NCBI GenBank assembly: GCA_946543495.1
Contig: CAMNLS010000012.1
Span: 1 to 15,999 of the forward strand
Reading direction: 5' to 3'
DNA length: 15,999 bases
Source: an uncultured Selenomonadales bacterium
GTDB lineage: Bacteria > Bacillota > Negativicutes > Selenomonadales > Selenomonadaceae
Every line of letters starts with the position of its first letter. The first letter of the stretch is position 1. The position numbers were made by a program, and so were the translations under genes. This document shows, one piece after another, positions 6,866-14,473 of the stretch. The notes under the pieces are model-generated. The model had not been told where the DNA came from, ran no database searches, and was given only the letters and a program-made list of their open reading frames with translations.

Positions 6866-7936
6866 ATGATAAACCTGAACGACCCGCTTATAAAAAGACT
6901 TATCGACAACCTGCACAAGAGCATCGAGCGCAAGAGCAAGAACCTTTCCGCAAATTCCTTCAATAACTACATCATGGAAAATCGCATCATCAAACTTTTT
7001 TGCGAAGATAAAACGACTGGCCCGCGTCAAGTTGCCGCCGCCATGAATGCCCGCTACAAGACAAATATGGACAATGAAGACGTTATCCGCATCCTTAAAG
7101 CCAACCGCTTAAGTTATCAAGCTAAACGCGCTGAGCTTTTGAATTGGGCGGAAGAAATGATTGATTCTTTTGGAAGGGCACTTGAAACGCAAAGTCAAAA
7201 GGATTTCGATGAGTTTATAAGCCTTCGCAACAGGTCAGTCCGCACGAATGACGACGAACGCTATAAAATTCAAGAGCGCGTTGCAAGCCTCATGTTTTAT
7301 GTTAAGCTCCCCGAACTCGACAGCGGCACCGATGCCGAGACGCTCGAAAAATTCGGCAGCGTCTACATGAAGCATTTTATTTACGACGCCAGCGACTTCC
7401 TTAGAAATATTTGCCTTCGCCCAAAGACATCGACTAAGGGCGATAAAAAAGATTCGCAGGCGGAAAAGATTGAGCTACTCGAAAACATGTTGAATCGCTC
7501 CGATATGTTGCTTAAGGACTTGCAAGACGAATTCGACGCCCGCATTAAAGAAAGTCATCAAGACGATTTGGTTGAGTTTTTCTCGCGGCTTAACTCGGAA
7601 AAATACGGTTGCATTCTCGACGAAGTGTTGAACGCTCGTAACGGTGTCCGCCAACTTCGCAAGGGAAAAGTTCAGCTTCCGCCCGAAATCGGCGGGCTGT
7701 TTATTCTTATCGAACGCCTTGCACAATTCATTCGTGACAGCGAAATTAATCCTATCCTCAAGCCTGGTGCCGTTCGCGATATGCGCCTTGATGAGGTGGA
7801 GTCCTGCGACTATGAAGGCTCGCCCTTCCTCAACAGCAAGGAGATTAAAAAAGTTAAAGTTCTTTCGCCCGGTTGGGTGTATAAGGATAAAGATGTTCAA
7901 ATTTCACGCCCGCGCCTTAAAGAGGTCACGGAGTAA
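6866..7936 (+). CDS. GrpE-like protein with a 190-residue N-terminal extension
   Basis: A 356-residue soluble protein. Residues about 195-355 resemble the GrpE nucleotide exchange factor: a charged coiled-coil-like helix (about 198-235), a helical segment (235-292), then the beta-domain pattern with EINPILKPGAVRD near 293-305 and SPGWVYKDKDVQISRPRLKEV at the end, matching the usual G-Y-x-x-x-D-x-V-x-R-P-x-x-V-x-V ending of GrpE. Residues 1-190 have no recognised family; the part around 50-88 (GPRQVAAAMNARY followed by NEDVIRILKANRLSY) could be a helix-turn-helix. GrpE is normally about 190 residues, so this is nearly twice as long. The ATG follows an excellent AAGGAGG. The Hsp70-like gene begins 12 bases after its TAA, which supports a role as exchange factor for that ATPase. 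The assignment rests on pattern matching by eye. Confidence 0.7.
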   Translation: MINLNDPLIKRLIDNLHKSIERKSKNLSANSFNNYIMENRIIKLFCEDKTTGPRQVAAAMNARYKTNMDNEDVIRILKANRLSYQAKRAELLNWAEEMIDSFGRALETQSQKDFDEFISLRNRSVRTNDDERYKIQERVASLMFYVKLPELDSGTDAETLEKFGSVYMKHFIYDASDFLRNICLRPKTSTKGDKKDSQAEKIELLENMLNRSDMLLKDLQDEFDARIKESHQDDLVEFFSRLNSEKYGCILDEVLNARNGVRQLRKGKVQLPPEIGGLFILIERLAQFIRDSEINPILKPGAVRDMRLDEVESCDYEGSPFLNSKEIKKVKVLSPGWVYKDKDVQISRPRLKEVTE

Positions 7937-7948
7937 GGAGGAGTTTAT

Positions 7949-10867
7949 ATGATTATTAATGGAGAAGAGCACAACGATTTGTGCGTAGGGATTGATTTGG
8001 GTACAACCAATTCCGTTTTGGCGACGGTGAATATTCGCCCGAACGGAAATATCGTCAGCAAGGTTGTCGACCTCGACAGAGCCGTTGACATGTACAACGC
8101 AGGGGCAGGAGCTAAGTTCATGCTTAAGAAAAGTCCTATCCTACCAAGTTGCGTCTACTACAACGACGAAAAAAATTATCAGCCCATAGTCGGCGACTTC
8201 GCTAAGGGCAGGTATCCACTTCGCCCTTATCTTGTCGCCAAGTCAATCAAAAGTCAGATGGGTAACGAATTTGTCGAAGGGCTATCATCTAATATTCGTG
8301 ATAAGACGCCCGCGCAAGTTTCCTCAAGGATTTTGGAACATATGCTAAGGAATGCCGCTAAGATTTATCACTTGGAGAAAATTGACGACGCAGTTATCAC
8401 GGTGCCCGCCAATTTCGATTTCATCATGAGACAAGCGACTTTGAAGGCGGCGGAACTCGCCGGAATAAAAATAAGAAAGGCGGACGGCTCCCCCAGACAA
8501 ATTCTATTATCCGAACCACGAGCGGTCATCTATGATTTTATTAATCAAGTTCGCAACGGAGAGATTGCCTACCAGATTTTAGACCTAAGCTCAAAGAAAA
8601 ATGTTATGGTTTTCGACTTGGGCGGCGGAACTCTCGATATTACACTGCATGAAATTTCACGACGCGAAGACGCGCCCGAAATTTTGAACGTCAAAGACAT
8701 TGCGACCAATCGTTATACCCTTTTAGGCGGCGATGACTTCGATTTGTGTCTTGCTAAGGCTATGTTCCAAAATTATCTTAATCAATACGCCGACCATGCC
8801 GAGATTGTTCAGAAGATACGCAACGAAGAAAAAGGAGTTATGAGTCAGCTGCTAAACTACGCTGAAAATTTGAAACTAGAGGTTAGCGCACAGAAAAGCG
8901 ACGCGTTAGGCGGCGATAATTCTGGTTGGTGGGAAGACGAAGGCGAAGACTTCCCCGTTGGTGGCAATATCGGCACGACTGGTTATGCTTACAGCGATAA
9001 CTTCACAGCCGCGCAACTTGAAGAAATTTGGAAAGACTTCATGGGCGATGAACTCACCTTTGACGACTATAAAAACTTAAACGCCGTCACTGAGAAATAC
9101 GGCATGCAGAAAAATATTATCTTGCCAATTCTCGATGTGCTCAAAAAAGCTTCCGACAAGCTCGGCGATAATGTTGAAGTCGACGCCGTCATCATGAACG
9201 GGGGCATGTCGCGCTTTTATATGGTCATCAATCGCTTGAAGAAATTTTTCGGCTTTGAACCGATTGTCGCCCTAGACCCCGACCAAGCTGTTGCTCGTGG
9301 CGCGGCTGTTTACCATTACTTTATTCATAAATACGATAAGGAGCTGGCTAACGAAGTTCAAGACGAATTGCCCGCCAAAGAATCAGTTAAGCTTCCTTCA
9401 CCGCCGCCGCTATCTTATGCAAAGCAAAGCACCCGTCCAAATTTCCTTACACCTAGAACCTTTTCTGGTAATCGTCAAATCACAGCGGCTGATAGGTCAA
9501 TCGGCGTGGTCTTCGGCAGAAATGTTCTCAATGAAAGTTTTTATCTTGTCACGTTCGGCGGCAATTACGAAGAGATTATTCCCGCCGGTAAGGAATTGCC
9601 TTACACCTCAAACAGATTCACCGGCTTTAGACTGCCGCCAGGCAAAAATGTTATTAGCGTCCCTATTGCGCGTTGCGAGGCTGACGGCAATTATAAAATC
9701 ATTGCTAAGGGAAATATTTCTTTCCCCGAACGCTATTCGCGCATGAAAGAAGATAACTTCGTTACGTTTAGTATCTTCATGGACGAAGACAAAATTATCC
9801 GCATGGACGCCGCCACTTGTCGCGACGAACGCGGGCTTGAGTTAATGGATCACGGCACGACGGAAATTTCCATTGCTACGGGCTTTGATAAGGGCGTTAA
9901 GACTAAATTAATCGCTCGCTTTGGCGGCAAGGTTAATCCGCGTGCCCAGCTCAATACAATTCGTTCGTTGTGCCGCAATGTCGATGACGCCTTCCGCCGC
10001 AGGAATAAAGATTCCAATGTAAAATTCTCCGCGACGCTCAAACTTAACGTAAGCACGATTGTTTCCGCCACGAATCACAGAGATTTCGCCGAACCTTTGT
10101 TGCAAATGCTCGACGACGTTAAGAACACTCGCGAAGAGAGTTTTAAGCTCCGCTGTGTGATAATTGCTCGGAAAATCGGCGCGGATTGGACGCCTCAACA
10201 AAAAAGACGCCTCGCCCGCATTTGTATTTATCTCTTGGACGAAGAGCTTTACAATCCTGGAATTAATCTCGGCAGACCGCAAGGCTTGAAGATGAACACT
10301 AAAATTCAAGCCGTCTACGCGCTGTCGATGTGCGGCAGTGACGACGATATTAACTTGCTCGTGAACCTCCATAACAACGAAAAATTCCGCATGGCTAATC
10401 TTTTCACGCACGCGATTACCAAGACGGAAGTCGATTGGATTTACTACGAATTCAAGAAGGATTGCGCGAAAGTTTTATCAGGCTCGCCGACTTCAGCGAT
10501 TCAAATTTCGGCTCACGCGCTCGGCGTTGCCTTCAAAGTCGACGGACGCCCGACGAACTCTTCAATTAAGCGCGAAACGATTATTACTGACCTGTGCAAC
10601 GTGATTCGCTCGCGCAACTTGAATAACGTTGAGATTAGCGTTTGCATTTTGGCTATCGGCATGATTTGCGACCGCCGCGCCGTTAATAATCTGGCTCAAA
10701 GCGCGTTCGACGCTGCGGAAACTCTCCTTAACGACCTGAATAATATTTACGACGAGAACTTCGCTGAAATGTTTGCTAAGGCTCAAGACGTGGCGCAGAA
10801 GATGATTCACGGCGGCGCACTCAGCGCAGAAGAGGAAGAATCCCTTCTCATGAAGTGGGGCATTTGA
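7949..10867 (+). CDS. Hsp70-like (DnaK-family) ATPase with extended helical C-terminus
   Basis: A 972-residue Hsp70-family protein, against about 610-640 for DnaK. The ATPase domain (about 10-460) has GIDLGTTNS (14-22), the phosphate-contacting Lys86 in GDFAKGR, AVITVPANF (148-156), FDLGGGTLD (222-230), an adenosine motif NGGMSRFYMV (417-426) and LDPDQAVARGAAV (442-454). The classic NEPTAAA reads SEPRAVI (188-194), keeping the catalytic Glu189. A Gly-, Trp- and acid-rich insertion lies at 318-350. The canonical hydrophobic linker is absent; residues 470-515 are proline-rich and loop-like. Residues 515-645 resemble the beta substrate-binding domain (FGRNVLN, FTGFRLPPGK, FDMDE-like FSIFMDEDKIIRMDA). 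From 665 to the end is all-helical, with segments at 715-740, 782-812 and 850-925 reminiscent of HEAT-like repeats in place of the DnaK lid. An AAGGAGG lies 8 bases before the ATG. It follows the GrpE-like gene directly. Confidence 0.9.
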   Translation: MIINGEEHNDLCVGIDLGTTNSVLATVNIRPNGNIVSKVVDLDRAVDMYNAGAGAKFMLKKSPILPSCVYYNDEKNYQPIVGDFAKGRYPLRPYLVAKSIKSQMGNEFVEGLSSNIRDKTPAQVSSRILEHMLRNAAKIYHLEKIDDAVITVPANFDFIMRQATLKAAELAGIKIRKADGSPRQILLSEPRAVIYDFINQVRNGEIAYQILDLSSKKNVMVFDLGGGTLDITLHEISRREDAPEILNVKDIATNRYTLLGGDDFDLCLAKAMFQNYLNQYADHAEIVQKIRNEEKGVMSQLLNYAENLKLEVSAQKSDALGGDNSGWWEDEGEDFPVGGNIGTTGYAYSDNFTAAQLEEIWKDFMGDELTFDDYKNLNAVTEKYGMQKNIILPILDVLKKASDKLGDNVEVDAVIMNGGMSRFYMVINRLKKFFGFEPIVALDPDQAVARGAAVYHYFIHKYDKELANEVQDELPAKESVKLPSPPPLSYAKQSTRPNFLTPRTFSGNRQITAADRSIGVVFGRNVLNESFYLVTFGGNYEEIIPAGKELPYTSNRFTGFRLPPGKNVISVPIARCEADGNYKIIAKGNISFPERYSRMKEDNFVTFSIFMDEDKIIRMDAATCRDERGLELMDHGTTEISIATGFDKGVKTKLIARFGGKVNPRAQLNTIRSLCRNVDDAFRRRNKDSNVKFSATLKLNVSTIVSATNHRDFAEPLLQMLDDVKNTREESFKLRCVIIARKIGADWTPQQKRRLARICIYLLDEELYNPGINLGRPQGLKMNTKIQAVYALSMCGSDDDINLLVNLHNNEKFRMANLFTHAITKTEVDWIYYEFKKDCAKVLSGSPTSAIQISAHALGVAFKVDGRPTNSSIKRETIITDLCNVIRSRNLNNVEISVCILAIGMICDRRAVNNLAQSAFDAAETLLNDLNNIYDENFAEMFAKAQDVAQKMIHGGALSAEEEESLLMKWGI

Positions 10868-10892
10868 TACGGAAACGCTTATAATTTTTGTC

Positions 10893-11618
10893 ATGGGATT
10901 CGTCGCGGCGTTCATTGATTCGGTCGTGGGCGGCGGCGGATTAATTTCCGTTCCAACGCTCATGTGGGCGGGCTTGCCTATGCTAAACGTTCTCGGCACG
11001 AATAAATTTGCCTCGACTATGGGAGCCTGCGCGGGCTTTCTAACGTATCTGCGTTCGGGCACGATTGACAAAAAGATTATGCGCGTAATGTTCCCGCTGG
11101 CGTTTATCGGCTCGGTTATCGGCGTGTTCGTCGTGCGCGAAGTTCCTTCAGACTTTCTGCGCCCGTTGGTCGTCGTCATGCTGATTGTCATTGCGATTTA
11201 CTCCGCGGCAAAAAAAAATTGGGGCGCGGATAAAAAATCTGTCCACGTCACCCACAAAAATTATTTGTTCGGTCTTCCGCTGATTTTTATCTTGGGCTTC
11301 TATGACGGCTTCTTCGGACCGGGCACGGGTTCATTTATGCTGTTCCTTTATCTGATGATGGGTTACGGCTTTTTAGGAGCCGCCGCCAATGCCCGCGCCG
11401 CCAACTTCGCCAGCAACCTCGCCGCCGTGATTGTCTTTACGAGTTTCGGACTAGTGAATTTCGATTACGCGTTGCCAATGGGCGTCGGAATGATTATTGG
11501 CGCGTTCTGCGGAGCACGTATGGCAATTTCAAAAGGTGCGGCTTATGTTCGACCGTTGTTTATCGGCATGACCGTAATTTTAATCGGCAAGCAAATCTTA
11601 GAGTTAATAGGTGAGTAG
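10893..11618 (+). CDS. TauE/SafE (TSUP) family membrane permease
   Basis: A 241-residue polytopic permease of the TSUP/DUF81 family, whose members move sulfite, sulfoacetate, thiosulfate or related anions. It has the two pseudo-repeat signatures: FIDSVVGGGGLISVPTL with GTNKFAST in the first half, and FYDGFFGPGTGSFM with NARAANFASNLAAV in the second. About seven to eight membrane segments fit within the length. The annotated ATG is 25 bases after the Hsp70-like stop with no ribosome binding site; a TATAAT at 10880-10885 lies 7 bases upstream of it. The open frame continues upstream as ETLIIFV, which looks like the start of the first membrane helix, but only ATA, ATT and ACG codons are available there. 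The last two codons and the stop fall in the 8-bp repeat at 11608. The transported ion is unknown. Confidence 0.85.
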   Translation: MGFVAAFIDSVVGGGGLISVPTLMWAGLPMLNVLGTNKFASTMGACAGFLTYLRSGTIDKKIMRVMFPLAFIGSVIGVFVVREVPSDFLRPLVVVMLIVIAIYSAAKKNWGADKKSVHVTHKNYLFGLPLIFILGFYDGFFGPGTGSFMLFLYLMMGYGFLGAAANARAANFASNLAAVIVFTSFGLVNFDYALPMGVGMIIGAFCGARMAISKGAAYVRPLFIGMTVILIGKQILELIGE

Positions 11619-11682
11619 GTGAGTAGGTGAGTAGAATTCTGCTAACCTATTTACCTACCCACCTATCCACCTACCCACTTAA
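11608..11682. repeat. Inverted array of 8-bp repeats between convergent genes
   Basis: The left arm (11608-11634) is three perfect tandem copies of TAGGTGAG plus TAG. The right arm (11656-11682) read on the minus strand has related units TAGGTGGG and TAGGTGGA, continuing towards the loop as TAGGTAAA and TAGGTTAG. The two arms form a 27-position stem with 22 Watson-Crick pairs, 2 G.T wobbles and 3 A-C mismatches spaced 8 apart, around a 21-base loop. On the minus-strand RNA the A-C positions become G.U pairs. It spans the last codons and stops of both flanking genes and probably ends or protects both mRNAs, though no long T-run follows either side. Confidence 0.85.
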
Positions 11683-12768
11683 CAGCCTCTTATCGACTTT
11701 GCCCGATTGATTGAGCGGCAAAGCGTCAACGAAAATAATATCCTTCGGCGATTCGGCAGGTGTAAGAGCTTGCCGAATTATTTTTTTGTCGACGCTACCG
11801 ACGACGTAAGCAACGAAGTTATCACCGCGAACTTTATCAACGACTTTAACGACTGCCGCCGCCTCGACGCCGTTAAGCGCGGAAATTTTGCGTTCAATAT
11901 CAAGCGCAGAGAGTTTGACGCCGCCGCGATTAATGAAATCCTCGCCGCGCCCCTCGAAGATTAAATCCTCGCCGTCGAAGTGTCCGAAGTCGCCGACAGT
12001 CGCGGGCGTGGGAATATTTTCAGCGCGATAAGGCGTATCGACATAAATCAGCCCGTCGCGAATAAAAATCTTCACGCCGTCGAAGGGCTTGCCGAGATTT
12101 TGAACGTCGCCCGCGTTATCGGCGGTGATTTTTTTATACGTGACGTAACTTAGCTCGCTCGCGCCGTAGTAGAGGAAAATTTCGGCGTTCGGGAAAGTTT
12201 TCATGAGCGAAATACTCTGCGCGGTGGTCAAAACTTGCGAACCGGTGAAAATCGAGCGGATATTTTCAAATTGCTCGCCGCAAGCAGTCAGCAAAGTCAA
12301 TTTGGCTGGCACGAGATAAATATTCGTCGCGCCCTTGATGAGCTTAAGCCATTCGCGCGGAGAAAATTTATCTGTGGTGATGATTGAGCCGCCCGCGAAC
12401 AAAATTGCAAGCAAAGTGTTCAAGTTGCCGGTGAAGTCTAAGCTACCGTGCATGAAGACTTTGGACGATTCGTCGACGCGGAAGATTTTGTTTTGAATGG
12501 GGAAAAAATCCGTCCAACTCTCGAAAGTACGCGATAAAGTCTTTGGATTAGCAGTTGAGCCGCTGGTCTTGACTTCAAAGACGTTCGAAGCGTTAAATTT
12601 TTGCTCCGCGAAGAAATTTGCGGAATAGGGCAATGATACCCGATTGTCCGCCACGTTATCGACTGCCCGCAAAAATTCTTTGTAGCTGAAAATTTTATCG
12701 TCGACGGTAAGAAAAATTTTATCGCCGAGAGTTTCAGCTCTTGCTTTGAGTAATTCGTAGAAGTTCAT
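11671..12768 (-). CDS. Short AMP-forming acyl-CoA synthetase/ligase
   Basis: A 365-residue member of the ANL (adenylate-forming) family, which activates a carboxylate with ATP to an acyl-AMP and then usually a CoA thioester. Motifs in order: KTSGSTANPK (67-76, P-loop), YYGASEL (200-206), VGDFG (258-262), GRGEDFINRGG (273-283) and PLNQSGKVDK (351-360) with the catalytic Lys357. Typical acyl-CoA synthetases have about 500-550 residues; here the N-terminal subdomain is cut to about 65 residues before the P-loop, so much of the region that normally shapes the acyl pocket is missing. The reading frame itself is intact, and both ends have normal signals: GAGG at 12777-12780 before the ATG, stop inside the 8-bp repeat. 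It is the last gene of a three-gene unit with a thiolase and a MaoC-like hydratase. The substrate is not evident; an OSB- or fatty-acid-like ligase are options. Confidence 0.82.
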   Translation of the reverse strand: MNFYELLKARAETLGDKIFLTVDDKIFSYKEFLRAVDNVADNRVSLPYSANFFAEQKFNASNVFEVKTSGSTANPKTLSRTFESWTDFFPIQNKIFRVDESSKVFMHGSLDFTGNLNTLLAILFAGGSIITTDKFSPREWLKLIKGATNIYLVPAKLTLLTACGEQFENIRSIFTGSQVLTTAQSISLMKTFPNAEIFLYYGASELSYVTYKKITADNAGDVQNLGKPFDGVKIFIRDGLIYVDTPYRAENIPTPATVGDFGHFDGEDLIFEGRGEDFINRGGVKLSALDIERKISALNGVEAAAVVKVVDKVRGDNFVAYVVGSVDKKIIRQALTPAESPKDIIFVDALPLNQSGKVDKRLLSG

Positions 12769-12771
12769 AGT

Positions 12772-13902
12772 TCACGCCTCGATTAAAATCGCTTCACCAG
12801 TGCCGCCCGCGCCCGCAATACTCATTAAGCCGCGCCCGCCGCCCTTCAACGACGCAAGCAAATGAATCATGAGAATCGCGCCGCTCGCGCCGTAGGGATG
12901 ACCATAAGCCAACGCGCCGCCCAGAGGATTGAACCTGTCGATAAGCTTAGGGTGTGTCCGCTCAAACAGCACGTCGATAACCGCGAACGCCTCGTTGAAT
13001 TCAATCGCCGCGAGGTCGTCATACTTCAGATTATTTCTAGCCAAGAGTTTATCGGCGACGGCTTGAGCACCACGCGGACTTTCACGGGGATTAACTCCGG
13101 CGGTCGCAACGTCGAGAACCTTTGCGGCGGGTGTCAAGTTATGTTGCCTAATAAAAGCCTCACTAGCCAGCACGACGAACGCCGCCCCGTCATTGATACG
13201 GCAAGCGTTGCCCGCAGAAATAATCGTGCCTTCGCCCAGCGGCAACGGAGCGCGTTCAAGCAAGCGGCGTGAAAGATTTTTAATGCCCGTATCCTCACGA
13301 ACGCCCGCGACCTCAACGATAAACTCACGCAGAATATTTTTAGCGTTGGCGGCGCGTTGATGACTTCGCAAAGCCCAAGCGTCAAGCTCGCCTTTAGAAA
13401 TATTTTCAGCCTCGGCGACGCGTTGAGCACCTTTAAGCATGGCAAGCGCGTCGAGTTCGCCAGGTGAGAATTGCGCCGTCCGATACGCGCCCTGAACGTC
13501 GTCAGCAGTCGTCAAGTTGAAGCGCGGGTCGTTCTTATGATAAACCCTCAGCGGTTGAAGCGATGAACTTTCCGCGCCGCCCGCGATGATGACATCAGCA
13601 AGCCCGCAGAAAATCTTAGCGTAGGCAATGGCAATAGCTGCCGCGCCGCTCGCGCATTGCCTATCGACAGTCAAAGCCGCCGTTGAATCGTCAAAGCCCG
13701 CGTAAAGCGTCATGAGCCGAGCAATATTCCCGCCCGTGCCAACCGCATTGCCGCAAATCACTTCGTCGACGCGCTCAAGGGAAAATTTTTTCTGCAGAGC
13801 CTTCAGAACCTCCGCGCCTAACATTTCGGGACGCATCGTTTTAAATTTGGTGTTGGCAACGACGATTGGACTTCGCAAACCGCCAATGATGTAAACGTTC
13901 AT
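12772..13902 (-). CDS. Thiolase-superfamily protein lacking the second catalytic cysteine
   Basis: A 376-residue thiolase-fold protein (acetyl-CoA acyltransferase-like), close to the usual 390. Present: TVDRQCASGAAA with nucleophile Cys83, AGGAESSS near 107-114, SAGNACRINDGAA (229-241), NEAFA (303-307) and GGALAYGHPYGASGA (328-342) with His335. The C-terminal C-x-G motif of ordinary thiolases, which supplies the second catalytic Cys, reads MSIAGAGGTG (360-369); an ungapped alignment puts Ala363 at that place and there is no Cys anywhere after residue 300. This enzyme may therefore perform decarboxylative or otherwise altered chemistry, or bind acyl-CoA only. The ATG overlaps the stop of the upstream hydratase gene by 4 bases, and the ligase gene starts 3 bases after its own TGA. 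A GGTGAG lies upstream of the ATG. Confidence 0.88.
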   Translation of the reverse strand: MNVYIIGGLRSPIVVANTKFKTMRPEMLGAEVLKALQKKFSLERVDEVICGNAVGTGGNIARLMTLYAGFDDSTAALTVDRQCASGAAAIAIAYAKIFCGLADVIIAGGAESSSLQPLRVYHKNDPRFNLTTADDVQGAYRTAQFSPGELDALAMLKGAQRVAEAENISKGELDAWALRSHQRAANAKNILREFIVEVAGVREDTGIKNLSRRLLERAPLPLGEGTIISAGNACRINDGAAFVVLASEAFIRQHNLTPAAKVLDVATAGVNPRESPRGAQAVADKLLARNNLKYDDLAAIEFNEAFAVIDVLFERTHPKLIDRFNPLGGALAYGHPYGASGAILMIHLLASLKGGGRGLMSIAGAGGTGEAILIEA

Positions 13903-14402
13903 GACAGCTCACCCGAAACTTTCTTGACGCCCGCGCTCGTTATCTCTAAGCGATTGTTATCGACGTGCAAGGAAAGCGGCTCGCCCGCCGTGATAAAGTT
14001 TTTGAACTTGAGCTTGATTGATTGACAGTCGACGAACTCTGCGCAGATTGTCTCCAAGATTAGGAAGGCGGGCACGATTGGCGACTTGAGCTGATGAATC
14101 GGATTTTTATCGCCGATTGCCGCTACGAAGTTCAAAACCTCCGACGCCGTAAACACTCGCCAAACCTTTTCCGACGATTGAATTCGACAGCCGAGAGCCG
14201 ACGCTATCTCTTTGCGCGGACGAATTATCTTGACGACAAGTTCAACCTCTAATGAACTCGCACGCAAGAGAACCATCGACGAATGCTCTTTGACGACCTC
14301 AGCCGAAGCATCGAAGATTCCGCGCCTGAATTGCAATTCGATTATCACGAAGTCGACGAACTCATCGAACGCCGATAATTTTTTGGCAAGCTCCCTTATC
14401 AT
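13899..14402 (-). CDS. MaoC-like (R-hydratase) hotdog protein
   Basis: A 167-residue protein whose second half (about 80-167) carries the MaoC/R-specific enoyl-CoA hydratase signature: FTASEVLNFVAAIGDKNPIH, with the catalytic pair Asp98 and His103, followed by SPIVPAFLILETI and a last strand ending in ITAGEPLSLHV. The loop after the catalytic His is about ten residues shorter than usual. The first 80 residues are not recognised and may be a degenerate hotdog half, since double-hotdog hydratases exist. I choose the ATG at 14400-14402, because GGAG at 14411-14414 is 8 bases upstream; an ATG at 14408 and a TTG at 14447 are in frame, but the latter lies within the terminator stem. It is the first gene of the operon with thiolase and ligase and overlaps the thiolase start by 4 bases. 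Confidence 0.68.
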   Translation of the reverse strand: MIRELAKKLSAFDEFVDFVIIELQFRRGIFDASAEVVKEHSSMVLLRASSLEVELVVKIIRPRKEIASALGCRIQSSEKVWRVFTASEVLNFVAAIGDKNPIHQLKSPIVPAFLILETICAEFVDCQSIKLKFKNFITAGEPLSLHVDNNRLEITSAGVKKVSGELS

Positions 14403-14414
14403 TGACATCACTCC

Positions 14415-14452
14415 AAAAAAAATTGCCCGCCAACCTTCGACGAGCAATTTTT
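14415..14452 (-). terminator. Intrinsic terminator after the FliD-like gene
   Basis: On the minus strand the sequence forms a 14-pair stem: AAAAATTGC (14452-14444) with GCAATTTTT (14426-14418), extended inward by U.G and CGUC/GGCG pairs, closing a 7-base loop GAAGGUU at 14438-14432. It ends in eight consecutive Us (14422-14415). This is a classic rho-independent terminator for the FliD-like gene. The U-run is immediately followed by the GGAG of the MaoC-like gene. Confidence 0.88.
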
Positions 14453-14473
14453 ATTCCGGTCGAGAAATATATC

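Noticed and set aside
7475..7900. 141-residue open frame on the minus strand within the GrpE-like gene
   Set aside because: It is antisense to the better supported gene with strong ribosome binding site and coupling; no signals of its own.
9908..10411. 167-residue open frame on the minus strand within the Hsp70-like gene
   Set aside because: It is antisense to a clear protein-coding frame with conserved motifs, lacks a ribosome binding site and has no recognisable family.
11608..11682. CRISPR-like or mobile-element interpretation of the 8-bp repeats
   Set aside because: The units are 8 bases with no spacers, and there is no transposase, target duplication or terminal repeat; a hairpin repeat at convergent gene ends explains it.
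14403..14447. Upstream TTG start of the MaoC-like gene at 14447
   Set aside because: The codon lies inside the terminator stem with no ribosome binding site; GGAG at 14411-14414 fits the ATG at 14402.
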